A DNA stretch of 64,000 bases from Galactobacillus timonensis (GCF_900240265.1 NZ_LT964739.1:828565-892564), one strand, 5' to 3'; positions 7,270-20,284 are shown, counted from the stretch's first letter. The notes: a model not told the origin generated them from the letters alone. Numbers and translations: made by a program.

Positions 7270-8699
7270 AGGCACCGTTTTCCAGTTATCTGGCAGGAAT
7301 CGAACAGCCGCTGCAGCAGCTGATCGATATTCTTTCTAAGGAGTATGAATATGTCAGTGCCCTGGCAACCGATTCGCCAGCGCTGGCTGCTGTTGTCCGC
7401 CGCGGGACACAGAGTGTAACAACCAATTCTTTGACGGCGGAGAGGGGTATTGTGATCCGTGTCATGAACGATGGTCACTATCGTGAGTATGCGTTGAATA
7501 CCTTTGATCCTTCAGATGTTGAAGGTACAGCGAAGCGGATCGCTTCTTCGCTGGCGGCGCAGGACGCAATCCTTTCAAAGACTGCTGCAAGCATCTATGC
7601 GACGGGGGCGATCCCGGATGAGCCGGATGAGATCTTTTATGAGTCCGAAGTGCAGCAGCTGCCTGAGGAGGCGGATCTGGACGGGCTTCTCGGGAAGCTG
7701 AACGGATTGTATGCGCAGGTGACGGAGGAGAATCCGGATCTGCTTAACTTCATGCTCAGTGTATCGTCGACGCATATCAATAAGATGTTTCTTTCGAAGC
7801 ACAAGCATCTGAAGCAGAGCTATGTCATTGCGGAGGTGTATGCGATTTCGGTCGGTATGGCGGATGGACGCGTAATTCCGTCATACAGCGCGGACTCGGG
7901 TCTTTGCGGCCTGGAAATTGTGGACCGGCTCCCTCAGCTTGCGAAGCAGTCGCTGGCGAAGCTGGCGGATCTGAAGAAGGCGGAGCCGATTGCACCGGGT
8001 GAATATGATGTGATTGCCAACCCTGAGGTTGCCGGTGTCATTGCGCACGAAGCGTTCGGCCATGGCATGGAAATGGATATGTTCGTCAAGAACAGAGCAC
8101 TCGCCAGGGAAAAGATGGGTGAGAAGATTGCGTCCAGCCTTGTTACGATGCATGAAGGTGCGCTGTGTGCACAGAATGTTACGTCGTATGCCTTCGATGA
8201 TGAAGGTACCAGGGCCGGTGATGTGATCGAGATTGATCATGGAATTTTGAGAAACGGCATCTGCGATGCACTGAGCGCGGTTCGTCTTGGCATTCAGCCG
8301 ACGGGTAACGGGAAGCGTCAAAACTTTGAACATAAAGTCTATACGCGGATGACGAATACGTTGTTTGATTCGGGAGACAGTACGCTGGCAGAGATGATTT
8401 CCTCCATTTCGTACGGTTATCTTCTGGAAGGGATCAGCTCGGGCATGGAGGATCCGAAGCACTGGGGCATTCAGTGCATCCTCACTCTGGGCAGAGAAAT
8501 CAGGGACGGAAAGCTGACGGGGAAGGTCGTTTCTCCGATCATTATGACGGGCTATGTGCCGGATCTTTTGAACAGTATTTCGATGGTTTCCAATGACCGC
8601 GGCGTCTATGGATCCGGCTATTGCGGAAAGGGCTACAAGGAGTTTGTCAAGGTGTCCGATGGCGGACCGTATCTGAAGATGAAAGCGAGGCTGGGCTGA
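7266..8699 (+). CDS. tldD: TldD-family metalloprotease subunit
   Basis: The 477-residue protein contains the zinc signature HEAFGHGMEMD (HExxxH type) and C-terminal GYCGKGYKEFVKVSDGGP, both characteristic of TldD. TldD and TldE form a heterodimeric protease that trims peptides such as microcins and CcdA; TldD carries the catalytic metal. The ATG at 7266 overlaps the hypB stop (ATGA) and has AGGAGG upstream; the longer frame from 7206 is not supported. The partner TldE follows at once. The substrate here is unknown; no obvious precursor peptide is adjacent. Confidence 0.92.
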   Translation: MKAPFSSYLAGIEQPLQQLIDILSKEYEYVSALATDSPALAAVVRRGTQSVTTNSLTAERGIVIRVMNDGHYREYALNTFDPSDVEGTAKRIASSLAAQDAILSKTAASIYATGAIPDEPDEIFYESEVQQLPEEADLDGLLGKLNGLYAQVTEENPDLLNFMLSVSSTHINKMFLSKHKHLKQSYVIAEVYAISVGMADGRVIPSYSADSGLCGLEIVDRLPQLAKQSLAKLADLKKAEPIAPGEYDVIANPEVAGVIAHEAFGHGMEMDMFVKNRALAREKMGEKIASSLVTMHEGALCAQNVTSYAFDDEGTRAGDVIEIDHGILRNGICDALSAVRLGIQPTGNGKRQNFEHKVYTRMTNTLFDSGDSTLAEMISSISYGYLLEGISSGMEDPKHWGIQCILTLGREIRDGKLTGKVVSPIIMTGYVPDLLNSISMVSNDRGVYGSGYCGKGYKEFVKVSDGGPYLKMKARLG

Positions 8700-9994
8700 T
8701 GAACAGTGAACTTCTGGAAACAGTAAAGCAGGCAGGCGCCGATGCCTGGGAGATCCATGAAAATAAAGAGACGGGATGGGAGTTTTACTTCATCCGCCAC
8801 AATCTGGATCAGAACCGCGCGGTCAATGTGACGCATACCTTTGTGAAGCTGTACAAGCGCAGTGAAGACGGGAAAAGAATAGGATCGGCGCAGGCGGAGT
8901 TTGCCCCGACGTCTTCCAAGGAAGTGTGGGCTGCTGAGCTGCAGAAGCTGCTCAAGGCCGCATCGCTGGGAACGGCGGAAAACTATGAGCTGGTGAGCGG
9001 GGATGAGAATGCGCCGGCTTCGGCAGATTTTGTGCGGGAACCGATTGAGGGGATGGCATCCGATTTCATTACGATGATGAAAGAAATTCCCCAGACGGCG
9101 ACAGAGGATATTAACAGCTATGAGATCTTTACGAAGGTGAGTGAGGTTTCGTACTGGAATTCGAACGGAGTTTCATTGACGCAGAAGGTACCTTCCTCAT
9201 TTCTGGAAGTGATCGTGGATGCGCGCAATGAGAGCCATGAGATTGAGCTGTACCGCAGCTATCAGGGCGGCGGCTGCGATCGGGCGATGGTTGGTGATGA
9301 CCTGCAGCGGGCGATGGTGATGGGAAGAGACCGTCTCCATACAGAACCGACACCGAAGCTGGGCACGTATCCAGTGGTATTTACGACGGGGGATGCGGTG
9401 GCGTTCTACAATTTCTTTCTGCAGCAGCTTTCGGCGGACGCGGTTTATGGAAAGATGTCGCAGTTTACGATCGGGAAAAACATCTGCGCAGATGATGCGG
9501 CGGGCGGTGACAGGCTGACAATAAGGGCCGTGAAGGAGCTTGCCAATTCTTCGGCCAATGCGCTGTTTGATGCGGATGGCGCTTTGATCCGTGACGAGAC
9601 GCTGCTGGAGGACAATATTCCGGTGCATTTCTGGGGTTCGCGGCAGTTTGCGCAGTATCTTGGTTTACAGGATACGTTCCGGGTCGGCAATTTTGCGGCG
9701 GGCGGTGGTACGCATGAGGATGCGGATCTGGCGAAGGAAGACTATCTGGAGCCGGTTGAATTTTCGGATTTCCAGGTGGAGGGCAACGGTGATTTCTTCG
9801 GCGAGATCCGGCTCGCGTACTGGCACCATGGATCTGAGGTGACACCGGTATCGGGCGGCTCGGTGTCGGGCAACGTGCTGAAGCTGCTGGGGACGCTGAC
9901 GATGTCCAAACATCAGAAGCAGTATGATCATGCACTGATTCCGGCGTGGACGCGGCTGGACGGAGTGACGGTGAGCGGCGTCGAAGATCGCTGA
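8699..9994 (+). CDS. tldE: TldE/PmbA-family metalloprotease partner
   Basis: The 431-residue protein shows the PmbA/TldE fold (VSYWNSNGVSLTQK strand, the GTYPVVFTTGDAV core segment and FEIRLAYWHHG-type C-terminal region) without a TldD-like HExxxH site, as expected for the non-catalytic partner. Its ATG at 8699 shares one base with the tldD stop. The frame can be read back to 8621, but that part lies inside tldD. Stoichiometric coupling with TldD is implied. Confidence 0.88.
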   Translation: MNSELLETVKQAGADAWEIHENKETGWEFYFIRHNLDQNRAVNVTHTFVKLYKRSEDGKRIGSAQAEFAPTSSKEVWAAELQKLLKAASLGTAENYELVSGDENAPASADFVREPIEGMASDFITMMKEIPQTATEDINSYEIFTKVSEVSYWNSNGVSLTQKVPSSFLEVIVDARNESHEIELYRSYQGGGCDRAMVGDDLQRAMVMGRDRLHTEPTPKLGTYPVVFTTGDAVAFYNFFLQQLSADAVYGKMSQFTIGKNICADDAAGGDRLTIRAVKELANSSANALFDADGALIRDETLLEDNIPVHFWGSRQFAQYLGLQDTFRVGNFAAGGGTHEDADLAKEDYLEPVEFSDFQVEGNGDFFGEIRLAYWHHGSEVTPVSGGSVSGNVLKLLGTLTMSKHQKQYDHALIPAWTRLDGVTVSGVEDR

Positions 9995-10050
9995 GCATGT
10001 TATTCGCTTCCGCTCTTTGTTCCTGTTAGGATCATGGCGGGGAGAGTGTT

Positions 10051-10329
10051 ATGAAGAAAATTACATGGTTTTATCTGGAAGACTGCCCTTATTGCAAGAA
10101 TGCAAAGAAGGCGCTGGCGGAGCTGAAGGAAGAAAATCCGGCATACAAGGATGTGGAGATTGATTTCATTGAAGAAAATGCGCATCCGGATATTGTGGAC
10201 AAGTATGACTATCACGCTGTTCCGTGCCTGTGGATTGGCGATGAGAAGCTGTATGAGGCACATCTCTTTGAGAAGTATGATGAGACAAAGGCCAATGTGC
10301 AGCGTGTGCTGGATGCGGCATTAAAGTAA
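10051..10329 (+). CDS. Thioredoxin-fold / glutaredoxin-like protein
   Basis: The 92-residue protein has a redox CPYC motif (residues 11-14) after a hydrophobic strand, and a cis-proline loop AVPCLWIGD, both hallmarks of small glutaredoxin or thioredoxin proteins. A purine-rich SD (GGGGAGAG) precedes the ATG. It lies 56 bp after tldE and ends just before a strong terminator, so it may be the last gene of the hypB-tldDE operon. The physiological reductant is unknown. Confidence 0.82.
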   Translation: MKKITWFYLEDCPYCKNAKKALAELKEENPAYKDVEIDFIEENAHPDIVDKYDYHAVPCLWIGDEKLYEAHLFEKYDETKANVQRVLDAALK

Positions 10330-10342
10330 GTATGTATATGGG

Positions 10343-10388
10343 GGAACTGACACGGATCAGAGACAGAATCCGGTGCCGGTTCCTTTTT
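10343..10388 (+). terminator. Strong intrinsic terminator
   Basis: GGAACTGACACGGAT (10343-10357) pairs with ATCCGGTGCCGGTTCC (10368-10383) with one mismatch and one bulge, followed by TTTTT. It closes the hypB-tldDE-thioredoxin unit ahead of the rrn promoters. Confidence 0.85.
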
Positions 10389-10449
10389 GTAGGATCCTGA
10401 TTGAGGATTGAAAGCAACAGCAGCCAACAGCAAAAAAAGGTAAAAATAA

Positions 10450-10601
10450 TGTGAAAAATCTGTCAAACAGGCTATACTACGAGTGCGAGTGGTAATAAAC
10501 GCTATAAAAAACCGCTTTCCGGGGAAATTTTCACAGCGGCGGAAATTTTTGACGAAAAATTGCAAAAAATACTTGCACAGGAAAAAGAATAGCGATAGAT
10601 T
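10450..10601 (+). promoter_or_regulatory. rrn promoter region
   Basis: The best promoter is TTGCAC (10573-10578), a 17-bp spacer and TAGATT (10596-10601) behind an A-rich UP-like stretch. A second -10 (TATACT, 10473-10478) lies upstream with a poor -35. A boxA-like CTTTGAAAACCGAA (near 10634) and a GAAA-loop hairpin (ACTGAC/GTCAGT, 10694-10709) precede 16S. No protein gene is seen from 10389 to 10722. Confidence 0.6.
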
Positions 10602-10722
10602 AGATGAGCACTCGCCGAGAAGCGATGCAGTGATCTTTGAAAACCGAACAGGAAATAAAGCACAGAACAAGAACGTCAATTCAAAAGGAATTGACTGACG
10701 AAAGTCAGTTAAAAGAGTCAAA

Positions 10723-12253
<1,531 letters not shown>

Positions 12254-12498
12254 AAGGAGCAAGATGTACAAGCAAGCACGTTCAAAGGGAGTGCAGTTTC
12301 CTGTTTGGTTTTCAGAGATCAAAAGATCTCTGAAGAGGAATGTTCTTTGAAAACTGAATAACAGAGAAAGACATAACAGAAAAGGAAAGTCTTTCTGAAT
12401 AGTTGAAAAGATTTTAAAGAAGTCTGAACTGAAAAACAGTAAAAGACTTGGATAACAGTTCTCAGTAAGCCGTGTAAGAAGAGAATCTTACGCGAAGT
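12254..12498 (+). other. 16S-23S spacer without tRNA genes
   Basis: The 245-nt spacer contains no tRNA. It has a perfect hairpin TCAGAGATC-AAAA-GATCTCTGA (12312-12333) and a boxA-like TTCTTTGAAAACTGAATAA (near 12341) matching the one before 16S. These are typical processing and antitermination signals. Confidence 0.8.
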
Positions 12499-15400
<2,902 letters not shown>

Positions 15401-15506
15401 ACACGAGACTATTATCCAAAGAAGAAATCGAAACGCCATTTAGAAAGACCAACATTCTATTACGTCTGTACTGTTATTCAGTTTTCAGGGAGCAATCCCC
15501 TGATAT

Positions 15507-15615
15507 GATCCGGTGACGATACCGCAGTGGTCACACCTGTTCCCATCCCGAACACAGAAGTTAAGCACTGCAGGGGCGGACATAGCCTTTGGCAAAGTAT
15601 GCACGCCGCCGGGTT
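15507..15615 (+). rRNA. rrf: 5S ribosomal RNA
   Basis: Contains the conserved CACCTGTTCCCATCCCGAAC and GAAGTTAAGCACTGCAG blocks. The ends pair as GATCCGG with CCGGGTT, allowing wobbles. At about 109 nt it is slightly short. The spacer from 23S (15401-15506) has no tRNA. Confidence 0.93.
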
Positions 15616-15620
15616 CTCTC

Positions 15621-15649
15621 GAGAAGATCGAAGCGATCTTCTCTTTTTT
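15621..15649 (+). terminator. rrn operon terminator
   Basis: A perfect 10-bp stem GAGAAGATCG / CGATCTTCTC with an AAG loop is followed by six T residues. It ends only 24 bases before the first MATE start codon. Confidence 0.92.
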
Positions 15650-15672
15650 AATGTGTTTTGGAGGCAGGATAT

Positions 15673-17031
15673 ATGGAACGTACCCGGAATCTTACGGAAG
15701 GTGATCCGCTGCGGCTGATTGTTTCGTTTACAGTTCCTCTTCTTTTCGGTAATCTGTTTCAACAGATCTACAGTCTTGCGGATGCGTCGATCGTCGGCCA
15801 GACACTCGGTGATAATGCGCTGGCAGCTGTCGGCGTCTCTTCTTCGGTGCAGTTTCTGATTCTTGGTTTCTGCTTCGGAATAGCGACCGGTTTTTCGATT
15901 CCATGTGCCTCTGCCTTCGGTGGTAACCGTCTGTCCCAGATGAGGCGCTATCTTTATAACGGCAGTATTCTTACGGCGCTGTTTGCGGCGATTCTCGCCG
16001 TAGTTTCGGGGCTGCTGTGTCACGGCATTCTGATTCTTCTGCGTACGCCTGGCGAGATTTATGCGGATGCCTATGCCTATCTTCTGACGATTCTGATCGG
16101 TATTCCCTGTACACTTCTCTACAATTACATATCTTCGATTCTTCGCGCCGTCGGTGACAGCCGTACGCCGTTTCTGTTTCTGGCCCTTTCTTCGGGTCTG
16201 AATATCGGTCTTGATTTCTTCTGCATTCTGGTGCTGCATATGGGTGTCTTCGGCGCTGCACTGGCGACGGTTGTGTCGCAGGGGATCAGCGGCCTTCTCT
16301 GTCTCTTTGTTATTCTTCGCAAATATGATGTGCTGCACTTTCGCAAGGAAGACAGGGTCATCGATGCGGCCATGATGCGTACTCTTTTGAACATGGGTGT
16401 TCCGATGGGACTTCAGTTTTCGATCACTGCGATCGGATCCATGGTCATGCAGAGTGCAAATAACAGCCTCGGTACCGTGTATGTGGCAGGTTACGCCGCC
16501 GGCCATAAGATCAATACACTGATGATGTGTCCGTTTGATGCGCTGTCGGCAGCGCTCTGTACCTTTCTTTCCCAGAATTACGGTGGACGTAAGGAGCAGC
16601 GGCTTTCTGAAGGAATGAAGGCCGGCGTGAAGCTTGCCGTCGGCTGGGGCATCGTCGGCGGTCTCATCATGATTGTGTTTGGATCCGCGTTGTCGGGTCT
16701 TTTGGCAAATGAGGGGAATGTGATTGCGGCATCTGCGCAGTATCTTCGTACCGATGGTTCGTTCTACATTATTCTTGGTTTTGTCTATATCTTCCGTATG
16801 GCAACCCAGGGTCTTGGCTGGAGTAATCGAGCGGTGTTTTCTGGCGTGTTTGAGATGGGTGCGCGTACGGTCGTCGCCTTATTCCTGGTGCCCAGGATCG
16901 GCTATACCGGCATCTGCTTTGCGGATGCGGCCGCATGGGCTGCGGCGGACTGCTATATAATTCCTACGTGTCTGGCGGCGATCCGTCATGCGAAGCGCGA
17001 AATTCAAAGTCAGGCGGGGGATGGGAAATGA
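15673..17031 (+). CDS. MATE-family multidrug/cation exporter, copy 1
   Basis: The 452-residue protein is almost wholly hydrophobic with about 12 helices. It has the MATE opening LTEGDPLRLIVSFTVPLLFGNLFQQIYSLADASIVGQ, repeated pseudo-symmetrically near residues 235-265 as NMGVPMGLQFSITAIGSMVMQ. MATE proteins export drugs or metabolites using a Na+ or H+ gradient. The start at 15673 is chosen for GGAGG eight bases upstream and because the tandem paralogue starts equivalently. There is almost no room for a promoter behind the rrn terminator, so expression may depend on read-through. Confidence 0.9.
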   Translation: MERTRNLTEGDPLRLIVSFTVPLLFGNLFQQIYSLADASIVGQTLGDNALAAVGVSSSVQFLILGFCFGIATGFSIPCASAFGGNRLSQMRRYLYNGSILTALFAAILAVVSGLLCHGILILLRTPGEIYADAYAYLLTILIGIPCTLLYNYISSILRAVGDSRTPFLFLALSSGLNIGLDFFCILVLHMGVFGAALATVVSQGISGLLCLFVILRKYDVLHFRKEDRVIDAAMMRTLLNMGVPMGLQFSITAIGSMVMQSANNSLGTVYVAGYAAGHKINTLMMCPFDALSAALCTFLSQNYGGRKEQRLSEGMKAGVKLAVGWGIVGGLIMIVFGSALSGLLANEGNVIAASAQYLRTDGSFYIILGFVYIFRMATQGLGWSNRAVFSGVFEMGARTVVALFLVPRIGYTGICFADAAAWAAADCYIIPTCLAAIRHAKREIQSQAGDGK

Positions 17032-18392
17032 ACAGAACGAATGCGAAAAATCTGACGGAAGGGGATCCGGTGCGGCTGATTCTGAATTTTACGTTTCCGC
17101 TATTGCTGGGGAATCTGTTTCAGCAGACCTACAATATCGTTGATTCGGCCATTGTCGGGCAGACGCTCGGTGCCAATGCGCTGGGGTCGGTCGGTGTCTC
17201 TTCTTCGGTTCAGTTTCTGGTTCTTGGCTTTGTGCAGGGATCCATGGCTGGTTTTGCGATTCCGGCTGCCGCCTCGTTCGGGGCCCGCAGGGAAAGCGAG
17301 ATGCGCAGGTATGTGTTCAACGGGGCCGTATGGGCGGCGATCATTGCGGTGGTTCTTACGGCAGCTACGGCGCTGCTTACGCCGGAGATTCTACATCTGC
17401 TTCAGACGCCGGCGGAGCTGTACAGCGATGCCTATGCCTATCTTGTGACGATCTTTCTGGGGCTTCCGGCGACAATTCTCTATAACTACATGGCTTCTAT
17501 TCTCAGAGCAGTGGGAGACAGTCGTACGCCGTTTCTGTTTCTGGCTCTTTCGGCAGTCCTGAATATTGGCCTGGATCTCTTCTGCATCGTGAATCTTGGC
17601 ATGGGAGTGTTCGGCGCGGCGTTTGCGACGGTGATTTCGCAGGCGTTGAGCGGCATTCTGTGTGTGATCCTGGTGATCCGGAGATTTCCGGTTTTGCACA
17701 TTGGGAAGGAAGAGCGGATTTACAGTGGCCGGATGTGCCGGCGGCTGCTGAACAACGGTCTTACGATGGGTCTGCAGTTTTCGATTACAGCCATCGGATC
17801 CATGGTGATGCAGACGGCGAACAATACGCTTGGAACCGTGCATGTGACGGGCTTTGCGGCAGGCCTGAAGATCAAGCAGTTTACGATGTGTCCCTTTGAT
17901 GCTCTGGGCGCGGCGATGTCGACGTACATTTCGCAGAACTTCGGTGCGGGGAAGCTGGATCGGATCAAAAAGGGCATTCATATCGGCGAGAAGATTGCAG
18001 TCGTCTATGGCATTGCCATCGGTGTGGTGCTGATCTTCTTCGGTCGGCCGCTGTCGAAGATTTTCCTGAGCGGGGATGCGGGCGATGTGCTGGATGCTTC
18101 GGCACAGTATCTGCGTGCGCTCGGCTTCTTCTATTGGGTGCTGGGTATCCTCATTGTGACACGCAGCTCGGTGCAGGGCATCGGCTGGAGTCAGAAGGCT
18201 GTGCTTGCCGGTGTCATTGAGATGGCGGCGCGTACGGCGGTGAGCAGTCTTCTGGTTGGAAAGCTAGGCTATGGGGCCATCTGTATGGCGGATCAGACGG
18301 CCTGGATTTCGGCATCGATCTATCTGATGTTTACGGTGTCGGCCGCCTTGAAGTGGGCGGAAATCGAAATCCGTCATTCAGCCAACAGTTGA
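17028..18392 (+). CDS. MATE-family exporter, copy 2
   Basis: This 454-residue paralogue of the preceding protein has the same opening (LTEGDPVRLILNFTFPLLLGN) and the same 12-helix plan. Its ATG overlaps the upstream stop (ATGA), with GGGGGATGGGAA before it; a longer frame to 16935 is inside copy 1. The pair arose by tandem duplication and is co-translated. Substrates cannot be read from sequence. Confidence 0.9.
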   Translation: MNRTNAKNLTEGDPVRLILNFTFPLLLGNLFQQTYNIVDSAIVGQTLGANALGSVGVSSSVQFLVLGFVQGSMAGFAIPAAASFGARRESEMRRYVFNGAVWAAIIAVVLTAATALLTPEILHLLQTPAELYSDAYAYLVTIFLGLPATILYNYMASILRAVGDSRTPFLFLALSAVLNIGLDLFCIVNLGMGVFGAAFATVISQALSGILCVILVIRRFPVLHIGKEERIYSGRMCRRLLNNGLTMGLQFSITAIGSMVMQTANNTLGTVHVTGFAAGLKIKQFTMCPFDALGAAMSTYISQNFGAGKLDRIKKGIHIGEKIAVVYGIAIGVVLIFFGRPLSKIFLSGDAGDVLDASAQYLRALGFFYWVLGILIVTRSSVQGIGWSQKAVLAGVIEMAARTAVSSLLVGKLGYGAICMADQTAWISASIYLMFTVSAALKWAEIEIRHSANS

Positions 18393-18414
18393 AAATATTT
18401 TCAGAAAATAATTC

Positions 18415-18443
18415 TTTTCATTTCTGTAAAGCTGTGATATAAA
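18415..18443 (+). promoter_or_regulatory. Promoter of the histidine leader / ABC transporter operon
   Basis: TTTTCA (18415-18420), 17 bp and TATAAA (18438-18443) preceded by TG one base upstream (extended -10). The predicted start coincides with the A of the leader-peptide ATG at 18450, implying a leaderless message. Confidence 0.55.
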
Positions 18444-18449
18444 ACACGC

Positions 18450-18560
18450 ATGACAACGATGACTTTCGTACATCAGCACCATTCGCATTCGGCGATGATC
18501 CATCATCATCACCATTTTTCGCTGTATGAAGATGTGCGGAAGGAGACGCATGAGGCTTAG
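18450..18560 (+). CDS. Histidine-rich leader peptide (attenuation)
   Basis: A 36-codon reading frame encodes MTTMTFVHQHHSHSAMI followed by five consecutive His codons (18501-18515) and FSLYEDVRKETHEA. Ten of 36 residues are His. There is no SD; the ATG lies six bases after an extended -10, as in leaderless mRNAs. The frame ends 30 bases before a terminator and overlaps an alternative pairing arm, and an amino-acid ABC transporter follows. This matches the logic of the enterobacterial hisL leader: scarcity of charged tRNA-His stalls the ribosome and lets transcription continue. A metal-binding peptide is the alternative, but would not explain the RNA pairing. Confidence 0.75.
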   Translation: MTTMTFVHQHHSHSAMIHHHHHFSLYEDVRKETHEA

Positions 18561-18629
18561 GCGTTTCTAAATCACAGGATTTTGCTGGTAAGCGCATCTT
18601 CAGAGGAAACTCAGAGGATGCGCTTTTTC
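18527..18629 (+). promoter_or_regulatory. Histidine attenuator: antiterminator and terminator
   Basis: Terminator: AGCGCATC (18591-18598) pairs with GATGCGCT (18617-18624), with further inner pairs around a GAAA loop, followed by TTTTT. Antiterminator: TGAAGATGTGC (18527-18537, end of the leader frame) pairs with GCGCATCTTCA (18592-18602) over 11 bp with one wobble, destroying the terminator. A third hairpin GAGACGC/GCGTTTC (18543-18549 / 18561-18567) spans the leader stop codon. A ribosome stalled in the His run leaves 18527-18537 free; one moving on covers it. Confidence 0.75.
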
Positions 18630-18648
18630 GTTGAAAGGGAGAAGAAAT

Positions 18649-19548
18649 ATGAAAAAGGCAATGGCTACGGTTTTGGCGGCAGTGACATTGATGGGATGCG
18701 GTTCGGCTTCAGCTTCGGCTACGGCTTCTTCGACATCCTCGATTCCGGCGGATGCGGGTTCGGGTATTGCGGATACAGCAACCGGACGTCTGGCAGAGAT
18801 CAAGGAGCGCGGCGTACTGACGGTTGCGACGGAACCGTACTGGGTACCGTGCGAATTCATCGATCCGTCGAAGAGCGGCGATGATCAGTATGTTGGTGCG
18901 GACATTGAGCTGGCAAAATATATCGCCAATAAGATGAACGTTGCGCTTGAGATTGTGCCGCTGGAGTTCTCGGCCGTTCTCAGTTCCGTTCCGGAAGGAA
19001 AGTATGATCTGGCGATTTCGGCGCTTGCCTATACACCGGAACGCGCGGAGGCAATGGAACTTTCGAAGGGCTATTACTTTACGGAGGATGATGCGGGCTA
19101 CGGCATTCTGACGACAGAGGAGCTGGCGTCCAAAATTACGTCGGCGGAAGATCTTGCGGACTATACGATTGTGACGCAGTCGGGTTCTCTGCAGGAGCTG
19201 CTGGTGAATCAGGATGTGCCGACCTACAAGGAATTCAAGCGGGTCAGCTCGATGACGGACGCATACCTTGCGGTTCAGGAAGGCAAGGCGGATGCGGCAA
19301 TCGTTGCCCGCAGCAGTGCGCAGCTCTACATTGATAACAATCCTGGCTGCGGTCTGGTTGTGCAGGACTACAAGTTCGAGCTTGGCGAAGAATACGATGG
19401 TATGCGTGTCGGCGCAATGAAGGGTGAAACGGATCTGATCAACTTTGTCAACGACTGCATCGATGAGCTGCTGGAGAGCGGACAGTATTCAAAATGGTAT
19501 GACGAATATACCGAGTATGCGAAGAATCTCGGTATCAGTGAGAACTGA
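18649..19548 (+). CDS. Amino-acid ABC transporter substrate-binding lipoprotein (probably histidine)
   Basis: The 299-residue protein starts with a lipoprotein signal (MKKAMATVLAAVTLMGC; lipid Cys17), a Ser/Ala-rich linker and a family-3 solute-binding domain (RGVLTVATEPYWVPCEF, GADIELAKYIA, YDLAISALAYTPER). Family-3 proteins bind polar amino acids. The start at 18649 has AAAGGGAGAAG upstream; the frame reaches back to TTG 18631, which would lie in the terminator. Histidine as ligand is inferred from the leader peptide, not from binding-site residues. The permease follows 34 bp downstream. Confidence 0.85.
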   Translation: MKKAMATVLAAVTLMGCGSASASATASSTSSIPADAGSGIADTATGRLAEIKERGVLTVATEPYWVPCEFIDPSKSGDDQYVGADIELAKYIANKMNVALEIVPLEFSAVLSSVPEGKYDLAISALAYTPERAEAMELSKGYYFTEDDAGYGILTTEELASKITSAEDLADYTIVTQSGSLQELLVNQDVPTYKEFKRVSSMTDAYLAVQEGKADAAIVARSSAQLYIDNNPGCGLVVQDYKFELGEEYDGMRVGAMKGETDLINFVNDCIDELLESGQYSKWYDEYTEYAKNLGISEN

Positions 19549-19582
19549 TTGAATTCATAGAATCGGGAAGTGGAGCTGACAT

Positions 19583-20248
19583 ATGCTGGAACAGATTTCA
19601 CGCATTTGGTCCCGTTATTCGGGCGTATATCTGGATGGACTTCTGGGGACTTTATGGCTGTCGCTGGTTACGGCAGTGTTTGCGGTACTGATCGGAATTG
19701 CCGTTTCGATGCTCAAGAGGTCGAAGATCAGGATTGTTAAGGTTATTGTTGATTTCTACATTGAGATTCTGCGTGGTACGCCGATTCTTCTGCAGCTGTA
19801 TTTCTTCTGGCTGTTACTGCCGAAGATTGTTCCGTTCGAGATGTCGGATACGGCCTGCATCGTGAGTGCTCTTGTCGTCAATTCGAGTGCCTATGTGGCG
19901 GAAGATATCCGTTCCGGAATCCAGGCGGTCGATGATGGGCAGCGGGAAGCGGGAGTGAGTCTTGGCATGTCGATGCGTCACGTGATGCAGAAGATCATTC
20001 TTCCGCAGGCGATCCGCAACATCATGCCGGCACTTGGCAATGAGTTCATTTCGATCGTCAAGGCAACGTCACTGGCAAGTGTCTTCTTTGTGTCGGAGCT
20101 GACGACAGCCTACCGTACGGTGCAGTCGGCGACGTTCCTGGCGATTCCTTCACTGCTGATATCAGGTTTGATCTACCTGGTTCTGACGTTTTCAATGTCC
20201 CGCGTTGTCGGTGTCGTTGAGAAGCGGATGAAAGCCTATGATCGATGA
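19583..20248 (+). CDS. Amino-acid ABC transporter permease (HisM/HisQ family)
   Basis: The 221-residue protein has five predicted helices and the cytoplasmic coupling loop EAGVSLGMSMRHVMQKIILPQA, matching the EAA motif (EAxxxG...I.LP) of polar amino-acid permeases. The N-terminal half carries EILRGTPILLQLYFFW, also typical of the family. With the binding protein it forms two-thirds of an uptake system; no ATPase gene follows, so one must be encoded elsewhere and could be shared. A terminator closes the operon. Confidence 0.9.
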   Translation: MLEQISRIWSRYSGVYLDGLLGTLWLSLVTAVFAVLIGIAVSMLKRSKIRIVKVIVDFYIEILRGTPILLQLYFFWLLLPKIVPFEMSDTACIVSALVVNSSAYVAEDIRSGIQAVDDGQREAGVSLGMSMRHVMQKIILPQAIRNIMPALGNEFISIVKATSLASVFFVSELTTAYRTVQSATFLAIPSLLISGLIYLVLTFSMSRVVGVVEKRMKAYDR

Positions 20249-20254
20249 AAAGAT

Positions 20255-20284
20255 GCTGCGGTCGATATTGGCCGCAGCGTTTTA
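20255..20284 (+). terminator. Intrinsic terminator of the ABC operon
   Basis: GCTGCGGTC (20255-20263) and GGCCGCAGC (20270-20278) form a 9-bp stem with one wobble, followed by GTTTTA. Confidence 0.8.

Noticed and set aside
15478-16506. A 342-codon minus-strand frame opposite the first MATE gene
   Set aside because: Its low-complexity basic/Gln-rich translation is typical of antisense shadow; the + strand MATE frame has clear family motifs.
18450-18560. His-rich peptide as a stand-alone metal-binding protein
   Set aside because: The 11-bp antiterminator pairing, terminator and downstream amino-acid transporter are better explained by attenuation.
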